DNA of 64,000 nt. Origin: Epinephelus fuscoguttatus. Taxonomy: Eukaryota; Chordata; Actinopteri; Perciformes; Serranidae. This document shows, piece after piece, positions 12,880-24,100 of the stretch (positions are counted from its first letter, which is position 1; each line of letters opens with the position of its first letter). Where the stretch lies: contig NC_064756.1 of assembly GCF_011397635.1 (NCBI RefSeq), positions 34,276,996 to 34,340,995 of the forward strand. The letters are read 5' to 3'. The position numbers and the translations under genes are program-made. The notes below the pieces were generated by a model that did no database searches, was not told the origin of the DNA, and was given only the letters and a program-made list of their open reading frames with translations.

Positions 12880-13799
12880 CTGTCAACAGAGGCATGAGAG
12901 CAGCACCACCACAGACATGCTGGTTAAAACTGCACCAGTGAAATTAGTTCAGCACCCTACACCTGCCCCATATATGATTAGTTCTGCGACACGACAAGCT
13001 CGTTAAACTGGTTCTACGGGAAGATTTGTTTTATCTAGGTAGTGGCTTTTGCCTGTTTCCACCTCCCATCAAAGAAGGAATGTGTTAAACACACTGATCA
13101 CAATTGTGTGAAGGACAAGCCCAGCTCCGCCCAGGTACACCTGGAGCTCACAAGAACCTCTTCAACAGTCACTCACTAACACAGAGCTATTATTAGATCA
13201 CATGTGAACGTTTGAATCTGAATAGCATCAAATTCCTCACAAGAATGACGTTTACAAATGGAAGAGAGCCCATCATAAGTAATCAACACTCATAAATAAT
13301 TGAGGCTGACACTGTCTGTTTCTAATGTTCAGTTTTATGACGCTGTAAAATAGGGATTATCAACTTGCTTTGCCAGAGAGCCACTTTTTCAAAATGACAG
13401 GAGTTCAGAGACCAGTTCCAAGGGACTTTTTGGCACATTCTTTTTAAAGACAAGCTCTTTTTTGATGCATTTAGTGCACTCTGACACCTTTTCTACATAC
13501 TAAATAGAGGGAAAAAATCCCAGTGAGTCCATTTACTTTCATTTTGAATTAGAAAATGTTTGGCAGGCCAACTGGCTAAGTTCTGCCTGTGGGAAGAGAG
13601 TCAAGTCTCACTGCTGTAGAACTTGTTTTTGGTTTCTAAAACCATGCTGCCATCTAGTAGTGACAGTGAGAATAACAGGGAGAAACATCAAGCAGCAATT
13701 AGCCCAAATTAACCCCAAGAGACACAATGAAATTGTTATGGCTTCGCTTGATCCCAAGTTAAACACATTAGTCATGAAGTGGACAGAAAACACAATGTG
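12880..13799. other. Intergenic stretch between coiled-coil gene and prdm10
   Basis: No exon could be supported. The missing 5' exon or exons of the minus-strand gene that starts at or above 12879 should lie here or further right. I searched for an ATG followed by a phase-0 donor and did not find a persuasive one. A CTCF-like word lies at 13647-13660. Confidence 0.5.
13647..13660 (-). promoter_or_regulatory. CTCF-like core motif downstream of prdm10
   Basis: The minus strand reads CTACTAGATGGCAG, matching 13 of 14 positions of the core CCASYAGRKGGCRS. Such words also occur inside transposon-derived repeats, so occupancy is unknown. Confidence 0.35.
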
Positions 13800-15711
13800 C
13801 AGATATAAAATAATTTAATTTCTCAACACATGGACAAAAGGACAAAATCATTTCTTTACATGATCGTTTGATCATGTAAAGAAATGTTGTAATATTCCTG
13901 CAATACTGAACATTGTACATGTCTATTATATAGACCAATACAAATAACGGGCACATAACAGCATTTTACAATGGCCTTAACTCAGTGTATTAGCCTTTTT
14001 GTTGTCATCATGGCGAACTTATAGTACAAGTACATGACAAAGAGTACTTTGACATGTAAAACATAAGCTCCAGCAACAGACATGGCTTGCTCATGAACAA
14101 TTCAGCAGGACAGGTGATTGTGATTGAGCTATTCCCTCTGAGTTACATCCTCCTTTCTCACTTTACTGTGAAGGAAATAAAAGATGTGCTGAGTGGCGAT
14201 ACCCCTTATTGGTTTTTACTACAAGATACTCTGCTATCCTTTAAGTACCAACCCCAAATTCAATACTAGCAGCATGTTTTGTGGGTTAATAAACAGACTA
14301 ATTAAGTACAATAATCCCTCAGTGCTCTGTAACACTGTATCATGTTGACCTCCTAAACTGTTCAGTTGCAAACCTGTGATGTTGTCTTTGTCTCATTTGT
14401 CTTCAAAGTGTGTTACTGAGGGAAACACATTTTGTATTTGGCTTCAAGCTTCTCTTAAAAAGGATGCAAATGATTCAGGGAAATTTAACTTTCTCAGGCT
14501 GACTAGTGTCAGAGAAAAGAAAGAGGGAAAAAAATACAAACTAAAACTGCATGTTCTCCTTTTCAAAAAGTAACTCAACATTCCTCAGAAATCTTGTTCT
14601 TTCTATCCTCCAGTAGTTTAAACTCTCGTCCTGCTGCAGTGATCTACAGGTGTGCTCTATAACCCAGTGATATCACTGTTTGGTGTAGTTATGGGTGTAC
14701 CAAAGCACATTTCTGACTCCATCCAACGACACAACTGCCATTTGTATCCATTACCTTTTACATATGTCAAAAATAAAATTACCCCCAAGTTTTAGGTCGA
14801 CTTTATCTATTAGAACTGTGTGATCTTTGTGGAAAAGTGAAACTGATTATGTTTGCTTTTCTGAATTTTACTAAAAAAAAAAAACACAGGAGTTGTAGTT
14901 GGGATGATGACAAAAATTCAGGTGAAATCAGGACAATCCAGCACGTGAATAAAAACAGATGTCTGAGACATTCTCAAAAGCAAATTCATGGAGACAAATC
15001 ACATCAGATATCAGCAACAATATGGTAACATACAATACAACAGATGGTGTGTTGGGCAAAAAATACAATGACCTGTATTGGAAGGCCAACTGCAGGACTG
15101 TTTTGTACAGTATTTTTTTTCACACGTTTTTCAGTTCTGTCTTTCTTTCCAAGATTTCATTTACAAATACTATATTTTAAGAAATGTCTTTAACTTTACA
15201 AATATGTAAAATGGGCACTCAAATCTGTGTAAGGACTGAGCAATAAAACTTTTTCACCACTTCAGACCAGTAGCTCACACAGCAAGACCTCAAAATGATC
15301 GCTTTCATTGTCCATACTTTCAAATATGTACAGGAACCCTGTTTTTGATACAATTATATAATGTTCCTGTTTTCAGCAGTTGCAATGACAATGTTTTCCA
15401 GTGCTGTGTATTTAAACAAGGTGTCAGTTGTTGTTGTTTATATATTCTGTTCAAAATCATAATATTTTTTTTCTCTACTAACTTTATTTTCTCACAAAGC
15501 CCTGGCAGCTTGCAACTTAACACTTTATAGACACATAAAACTGTGCTGGTCACCAATTCATTCCCATTTCAGCTCTGTATGTACACAAGTCTGTATCCAT
15601 GTGCATATGACTGTGTGTTTGTTCATTAATGTGCATACAAGCTGCTGAGGTATACATGCAGGTTCAGTCCATGGGTCTGCACTTCATTTGCAGAGCTCAT
15701 CACTTAACAGT
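13800..15711 (-). other. prdm10: Probable prdm10 3' untranslated region and flank
   Basis: Sequence 3' of the prdm10 stop codon on the minus strand is AT-rich and free of supported exons. An AATAAA signal on the minus strand lies at 15483-15488, about 225 bases past the stop. An ATTAAA-like signal followed by GT-rich sequence near 13800-13820 could mark a longer 3'UTR of about 1.9 kb. The sequence alone does not decide which is used. A 17-bp perfect hairpin lies at 13849-13886, within the longer version. Confidence 0.45.
13849..13886. repeat. Perfect hairpin, 17-bp stem and 4-nt loop
   Basis: Arms CATTTCTTTACATGATC (13849-13865) and its exact inverse complement (13870-13886) flank GTTT. If the longer prdm10 3'UTR is real, the stem would be transcribed. 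It is shorter than typical pre-miRNA hairpins and does not extend further, so a microRNA is unlikely. Confidence 0.9.
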
Positions 15712-16663
15712 TTAGGGTTTTGTGATGTGAACTTCACTAGTACCGCTGCCATTGGTGGTTGTGGTGATAATGTACTGCGTGGTGGCTTGCTGATTGGTCG
15801 ACTGCTGTTCCAGATGTTCAGTGTGGGCCTGGGTTGTGCTCTGTTGAACACCCTGTTTGGTCTCCAGCTCAGTCTGACCCTCGGAGATAACGTAGTGTGT
15901 CTGCAGTACAGGGATGAGAACGTCTTTAGCTCCACAAACATTAGTTCAGTTCATACCATGATCTGCCACGTTTAACTCAGCATTTCTGCTCTTTTTATTT
16001 TTTTATTGTCCAGAATGTAACTCACATGCAGGGCAACAATAATTTTCACATTTTCAGAAGTAGTGGAAGGGCTTCTTCAACCTGAGCTGCTTTTGGTGTA
16101 ACGGGGGAGTGACAAGTTATGATGTGTTTTGAATATAAGTCCCATATAGGCCTAAAACTTTAGAATCTTATTTTTCACTACATATCCATGTGGCGTGAAA
16201 GCCATTGTTGGATTTCCCCATTTTTTCCCCTTCTTTTTTAAACCTTTTGATTTTTTGAACAGGGCGTGATTCTTTCAACTGCACTGTTAGCCTTGCCTGT
16301 AAGGACATGCATGTACAAAATGAAACCGCAACACAGTAATTTCCCAAACCACAGCAAAATGTACACGTCACTTTAATCTAACAGGTATCAGACAGCATTC
16401 ACTCACCGTTTTCACCTGGTTGCTGTTCACTCCAGATACAGGCGTGCTGGCCTCGGCTATCACATATTGTGCGTGAGGTAGGGCCATCATCTGGATTTCA
16501 GACGCTGCCATAGTAAAAAGTTAACACATTAACCTGACAGGCAATCCTACAGTATAGAGCTGTCAAAATATACAGAGTGACGGGATGATATAGGAGCAAG
16601 TGTGTGACTCACAGTAGCCTCTGTAGTTCCAGTTCCCAGGTATGTAAGCGTGTTGCACAGTCC

Positions 16664-16695
<32 letters not shown>

Positions 16696-18108
16696 GTGCT
16701 GCTGGTCTGCAGGGTGTGACTCTGAGCTAAGGTCACAGGTGTCAGCTGTGAGGGGCTCAGCTCCTGATTGGGCTGCTGGGAGGTGGGGCTTAGAGGCTGA
16801 CCGGTGACCTGAAAGAGAGTAAAGAAATATAAGTAGTCTGTTATGAAGCTTAAAGTTATGGAGTGAGCAATGTGTGTTATTATATTTTATACATTACTCA
16901 TTAACTTGACCTGACTTAACTTTAGTATTGAGGATTTACCTGGGTGGCACCTTGTCCAGTGCCTGAGGGCTCATTGACCTGGATGTGTTGTACCTGGATT
17001 GAGTGCTGGCTGTAGCCATGAGGGTCATGCAGCTGGCTAACATCTACTGTGGGGTGCTGGGAATGTGGGGAGGAAGCCTGTAAAACACAATGAAAGTAAC
17101 TACTTGATATTGTCTCTTACATTGACCTCAATCCACCACTGGACACATTTCCATGAATATTGCTGGAAAACAAACAAGTTACTTTAACTATTTTGCCTCC
17201 AAACCACATTTTAAAAATACAACAGGCCAAAACAGACATCGTTTGTCTGCTGAAATGTTTAAAGCCTACACGTCAAAGCAGTAATTGCCAGAATTTTCAT
17301 GGTGGCTGGTGGTTCTTTTGAGAATAAAATAAACTGTGGAAAAACATAACAAAATTCCCACAAGCACAAGGTGACACATTCAGTTTCTTTTATCTGACTA
17401 GCAGCCACAAACTCAAAGATATTGACTAAAGCTAAACTATGCAGGATTTTCCTTAAAATCAATGTATAGATCACTCATGACCCACTAGAAGTCTGTGACA
17501 GTGTGTTTTATCTGCAGAGACTCTGCCCTCTGTCTGTATTTTGCTATGTTTGAGACGTTCCTTGACACAGTGCACAGGTGCACTTGATAAAAAGGTAGCT
17601 AAGAGATACCAGACCATAGGCAGCATCCAAAAAGAAGTTACAAAATTGCAGATATAGTGGCAACAGATTGCAAATATAGCTGAGGATTGGCTTCCACTTT
17701 GACTGTCAATACAGTTTACTAACAGTAGCCAACTATTCCTGCATCATATACCTTTAAACAATCTATTGTGAAAATAGTTATTGGGAGCTGTGTTTATATC
17801 AGGCAGCTCCCAAATGTGAACAACTGTGATTGTGCAGCAGCATGTTGTTAAGTTGTTTAGTCAGCTTTCCTGGGACACATGAAGTTTAAAAAACAAACAA
17901 AAAAAACTTAGGTCCCAGATCAGATCCTGGATCTTACCGGAGCCACCTGCACCACTTGCAGCTGAATGTGTTGCGGCTGAGACAGGTTGCCTCCTGCCTG
18001 AGACACTGGAATGTACTGGATCCTCTGGTAGTCTCCCTGCGCTGTGCGATAGTCCGTGGTTAGTGTCTGAGAAAGCTCTGTCATGGCCTGGGTCAGCAAA
18101 TCTGTGGT
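15712..18108 (-). CDS. prdm10: prdm10 C-terminal Gln/Thr-rich exons (coding exons 18-22)
   Basis: These exons encode [20 protein letters not shown], then [38 protein letters not shown] and a ten-Gln run. They continue with [10 protein letters not shown] and the end [23 protein letters not shown]. The region is low-complexity but matches the known PRDM10 tail closely, and I recall that tail as a transactivation region. The polyglutamine is encoded by pure CAG codons in this copy. Confidence 0.95.
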
Positions 18109-21100
18109 CTGTGGAGAAAACAAATCATACAGTTATAATATCTGGTGTATATCTTAATTTCTTTCTTGCTCCTTCTTTTATATTTACATTTATTTGCACC
18201 ATCTAGCCTCTATATTGACAAATTCGACTTTTAATATTTAATTTAAAATATTCATTGAGCGTTGGCACTCAACATGAATGTTCATAATTTGTTCTTACCA
18301 CTACAGCTTCAGCTGTGGTACCATCTGCACTGATGACTGCAGGAGTGCTACTGATAACAGCTGTAGTCAGAGGAGTCTGGATGGTGTTGGCAAGCTGGGC
18401 AAACTCTGGATGCTTCTTCCTGATGTGCTGAACCATCTTAGTCTAAGATACAAGTACACGGAGAGTTATCAGTGTGGGTCTGGTCTGGGACTGTCTAAGG
18501 CGCCGCACAGATTTGTAAATTACTGCAAACACAAAGCTAGAGTCAATTCCTGTATAAATATTTATAATATCTTTGACAGAGCGTTATACTAACCTTGCTG
18601 CTGTATTGTTTGGCACAGTGTGGGCAACAGACCGGTGCAGTGGCGATGGTGCCTGTCAGTTGTGTGTGTGTGCTCAACATGGGGTCTGGCTCACCAGGAG
18701 CAGCTGGACGCAACTTCCGGATGCTGGGAGGCAATTCTGCCCCAGGGTGGTTCTTCAGTATGTGTGCTTTCCTCTTACTGGCACTCTTATAAACCTGTAG
18801 AAATCAGTCCATTAGATTGATTCATGAATATCATCCTGAAAGTTTAGGTTCAGAGTTTGAGGTGAAGCAGATGTTTGCATGTTTTATTCAAGGCAGGCAG
18901 GAACTTTAAATAAATATTTAATTAATTAATAAATAACAAAAAAAATATGAATGACAAGTTGTCTCCAAAACTACAAGTTCACATTATAGGATGGGATAAA
19001 CAAACCTTGTCACAATACTGACAGAAGTAGTCCCTGTTGGGCTTGATAATAGGCAGCGTTAGCTCAGGCACATCATCAATACGCATCTCTGGATGACGCT
19101 TGGACAGATGATTGACCTGAAACCAAAAAAATAAAGCTGAGTGTACTGGAATTCAATATCAACAAACAAAAATCTATCTGTGAGTTTTTGCTTACCAGCA
19201 TTCCTCTGCGCCTGAATCCCATCATGCATACTCTGCATTTGAACATGAAGCTCTCGAAGTCGGTGGTGGGCACCTTCAGTTTAAGGGTTTTGGAGCGGTG
19301 GATTCTGTCAGCCTTCTTGGCCTCTCTGTCAGGATTGTGCATTCGCTGCATGTGCTCCCGCAGCTTATCTTTCCTCTTAATGACAAAGGAAATCAATTAT
19401 CACACAAGAGCTCACATATCTATACACTAACATTACCAACTGTTTTTTTGTCATGCTTTATCTTTTCATCTTACCTTGAATTGTTTGCCACATGTTGAGC
19501 ACAGGAAGTCCTTGCGGTCAGAGTGGCGCAACATGTGCAAACGCAGCTTGTCTGGCCGGCAGAAAGCCTTTTCACAGTCTGGACACTGGAAGATCTTTTC
19601 TGAATGGAAGCAGCGGATATGCTTCTTCACCTAAGGAAGAGAACATTTTGCAGTCTAAAAATGGAGTAATTGGGCCGATTTACTAATTTAAACCAGACTT
19701 CTGCTCAGCTCTGGCCAAATCACTGTAAGACATTTAGTACTAACTTGGATAAAATCAGTAAATGTCTTCTTGCAGGAAGGACAGGTGAAGCAGCCGTCCA
19801 CAGCATGCACTGCTACGTGGTCTTTGAGCAGGTCCAACCTTTCAAAGGTTTCTTGGCATAAGAGACAAGAGTAGGAGCGGTTCTCCGTGTGCACTAGCAG
19901 ATGGTCCTCAAGGGCCGAGTCACTCATAAAGCTCTTGCTGCAAATGTGGCAAGAAAAGGCATAGGCGTCCCGGCCATGCACCCGCAGGTGCTGATCCAGC
20001 TTGTCTTTATCCCGAAAGGCCTTGCCACAATGGGTGCATTTAAAAGGACGGAAACTCTTCCTGATGAAAAGGTGCTGCAGTGCTGCATTCTGAGATTAAA
20101 AAAAGAGAGAGAAGAATTACTAGCAGAAAACCCCACCAGTGTAGACTGACAGTGATCTGCTCTGACATAGGAAGAGGCTGACAGATGCAATGGATTGTGC
20201 AGGAGGGGACATATCCAGAAATGTCACATGAACATTAACAACATGACAAAATGACAAATCTTTGAACCAAATGTTTTTTCTGCCATCCTCCAGGTCCTAC
20301 CTACCTGCACATCCATCTTTGAGGGAAGCACGCATTGAGGAAGAGAGACACACTGTTGTAAAGCAAATCATGGCCACTATGACACCAAATAAAATCTAAG
20401 ACACTTCCAGTTCAGTAAACACAGCAGTCATACCCGTATCCTCTTGGCACGCCTCATGTCCTGAGATGTGAGGTGGGCGTCTGATTGGCTGCTCTGTGCT
20501 GGGTCCTCCTTTAGTGGAACTTGCAGATCTGTGGTGGAGGGCGGGGTGACAGACTCTGGAACTGGTTCCCCTGCAGGTGGTATAAGCTGGCCCTCTGTCT
20601 CAGCCCCAGCCTCTGTCTCTGACTCCATCTCCACCACCTTCAGCCCATTCTGTACTCCATCCACTCGCTCCTCCAGCGGCTTCTCTGTCAATTCCAGCAT
20701 TTCCTGATTAAAAACATAAAAAGGTCAGTCACACCAAAGACACTTAAGTAATTGATTAGTCAATACAGCACATATTAATGTGTCCCTTACTGTTGTCTTG
20801 TCCCCACTGGTGTCTCCTGGTGGATCCAAACGTATAAATTTAGGTGGGCGTCCTGGTCTCCTTCCTGTCCCAAATCTCCTCCTACCTCTTCCTCGGCCCC
20901 GACCTCTGGATCTGAGACCAAAGAAACAATGAAGACTTCATTTAGACTTTTATGAGATAGAAATGAAAGAGAAAACATAATAGAAAGTGATGAAAACAGG
21001 TTTTACCTTGTCACAGAGTTTAACTTGTCGTCATGCATGTTAAGATGTTGCTGCAGTTGTTCGGAGCTCACAAAGCGCCGGTTACACTCGTAACAAGGCC

Positions 21101-24100
21101 AGTTCTTCTCTTGCTCCCGGAGCACTGAACAACAAAAAGTGAGTACCAGGAATAATCACTACTACTGTTGTGATAGTTTGTAATTGTGGTGGTGGGCCGA
21201 GACATATGTTGATATTAAGCTAGGTAAGTATTATGTGCAGCTCACCTTTTCTCTCTTCTTCTGTAACATTGTGGATCTTCTGATTGACAAAATCTGCATA
21301 TGATGCTGCATACCACACCTGCAAATAAACATATATCATTACAAACACTAACTAGTACAGCCTGTTCAGATACTCTTTTTTTTTTTTGTTTTACTGGGAC
21401 AGATAAATTTTCCTTTAAGCTCTGGCCTGTGTCCACCATCTCCTGAGAAAAATATCTGGCTCTTAAGTTACTTGATATTTGACATTTGACTGTAGCCCTG
21501 TCTACACGTATATAGATGTTTTTGTAAACAAATGTTTTCCTCTATGTTTTCTGCATTCCTCACATGCAAACAGGGTTTAAAGTCAATAAAAGTGACATTT
21601 TTCAAAACATCTTCTAATGTGCAGTTTTTTCAAAATGCACATTTCTGTTCACCTGCGTGGAAATGTAAAACAGAGTGTTTGGGAAATGATGACATCATAT
21701 CCTCCAACAATGGACTAACTTACTGATTTATTTATGTTTTGTTAGCGCTGCTTGCTCTAATGATTTCTTTGCACTTAAACTTAGTATTGCTGCACCACTT
21801 CACGGATGAACAGAGCCGTCTGCTGCACCACATGTTATGTAGTCAGCGTGAAGTTCACCAGAAATGTCGGCGCTGGATCAGGTTGAGCCAGCAGGTGGTG
21901 CAACAATTTTGAGAATAGGATTTTGAATGAGCTCTGTTATCCTTTTATTGAGGGGGAATCAAGGGTGATGAAATCTCCAACATATACAGTACAGGCCAAA
22001 AGTTTGAACACACCTTCTCATTCAATGCGTTTTCTTTATTTTCATGACTATTTACATTGTAGATTCTCACTGAAGGCATCAAAACTATGAATGAACACAT
22101 GTGGAGTTATGTACTTAACAAAAAAAGGTGAAATAACTGAAAACATGTTTTATATTCTAGTTTCTTCAAAATAGCCACCCTTTGCTCTGATTACTGCTTT
22201 GCACACTCTTGGCATTCTCTCCATGAGCTTCAAGAGGTAGTCACCTGAAATGGTTTCCACTTCACAGGTGTGCCTTATCAGGGTTAATTAGTGGAATTTC
22301 TTGCTTTATCAATGGGGTTGGGACCATCAGTTGTGTTGTGCAGAAGTCAGGTTAATACACAGCCGACAGCCCTACTGAACAACTGTTAAAATTCATATTA
22401 TGGCAAGAACTAATCAGCTAACTAAAGAAAAACGAGTGGCCATCATTACTTTAAGAAATGAAGGTCAGTCAGTCCGGAAAATTGCAAAAACTTTAAATGT
22501 GTCCCCAACTGGAGTCGCAAAAACCATCAAGCGCTACAACGAAACTGGCACACGAGGACCGACCCAGGAAAGGAAGACCAAGAGTCACCTCTGCTTCTGA
22601 GGATAAGTTCATCCGAGTCACCAGCCTCAGAAATCGCAACAGCAGCTCAGATCAGAGACCAGATGAATGCCACACAGAGTTCTAGCAGCAGACCCATCTC
22701 TAGAACAACTGTTAAGAGGAGACTGCGCGAATCAGGCCTTCATGGTCAAATAGCTGCTAGGAAACCACTGCTAAGGAGAGGCAACAAGCAGAAGAGATTT
22801 GTTTGGGCCAAGAAACACAAGGAATGGACATTAGACCAGTGGAAATCTGTGCTTTGGTCTGATGAGTCCAAATTTGAGATCTTTGGTTCCAACCGCCGTG
22901 TCTTTGTGAGACACAGAAAAGGTGAACGGATGGATTCCACATGCCTGGTTCCCACTGTGAAGCATGGAGGAGGAGGTGTGATGGTGTGGGGGTGTTTTGC
23001 TGGTGACACTGTTGGGGATTTATTCAAAATTGAAGGCACACTGAACCAGCATGGCTACCACAGCATCCTGCAGCGACATGCCATCCCATCCGGTTTGCGT
23101 TTAGTTGGACGATCATTTATTTTTCAACAGGACAATGACCCCAAACACACCTCCAGGCTGTGTAAGGGCTATTTGACCAAGAAGGAGAGTGATGGAGTGC
23201 TGCGGCAGATGACCTGGCCTCCACAGTCACCGGACCTGAACCCAATCGAGATGGTTCAGGGTGAGCTGGACCGCAGAGTGAAGGCAAAGGGGCCAACAAG
23301 TGCTAAACACCTCTGGGAACTCCTTCAAGACTGTTGGAAAACCGTTTCAGGTGACTACCTCTTGAAGCTCATGGAGAGAATGCCAAGAGTGTGCAAAGCA
23401 GTAATCAGAGCAAAGGGTGGCTATTTTGAAGAAACTAGAATATAAAACATGTTTTCAGTTGTTTCACCTTTTTTTGTTAAGTACATAACTCCACATGTGT
23501 TCATTCATAGTTTTGATGCCTTCAGTGAGAATCTACAATGTAAATAGTCATGAAAATAAAGAAAACGCATTGAATGAGAAGGTGTGTCCAAACTTTTGGC
23601 CTGTACTGTATATAGTATAAATAAATTGTTTTTAAAAATATCTTTAAACATGTAGAGAGAGCCTTAACTGAACTGAATTTCCTCACCAGCTAGTCGCTAA
23701 TTTTGCCTGTCTGCTTTCTGGTGCAGGGCACGTAGCATGTAGGAGTGAAAACTTTGTTTCATTACGTTGTTTCATTCATAAAGCAGGACAAATGAGCACA
23801 CTGTATATGCAACAGAGCACACAAACTGCACTACATGGTACTGACCTTGAGCTCTTGTTTGGGTTGGATGTTCTTGATGGTCGTGTAAAATATCTCTGAG
23901 CCATACTGATAGGCCACCAGGTTCTGCTCCAGGTGGTTCTGAGCAGGTCTCACAAACATCATCCAGTTACAGCTGTCCTCATCAGACAGGTCCAACCACA
24001 TGTCGTCAGACTTCTCTCCATCTTTCTCTGCATCAAGCATGCACAGCTAATACAAGAGGCAAAAAAACACATTAAAATCACACTGTAAGAGTAAGAACCT

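Larger units (their letters stand above)
21987..23608 (+). mobile_element. Tc1/mariner transposon, full length, in a prdm10 intron (opposite strand)
   Basis: The element starts CAGTACAGGCCAAAAG, ends with the inverse, and is flanked by TA on each side (21985-21986 and 23609-23610), the Tc1 target duplication. It is 1622 bp long. The terminal inverted repeats run about 265-270 bases per side with only about three differences seen, and extend into the end of the transposase frame. It lies in the 21319-23845 intron of prdm10, antisense to the gene. Near-identical repeats suggest a recent insertion or a purged copy. Confidence 0.95.

Noticed and set aside
13849-13886. microRNA hairpin
   Set aside because: The stem is only 17 bp and does not extend beyond its arms, shorter than a pre-miRNA.
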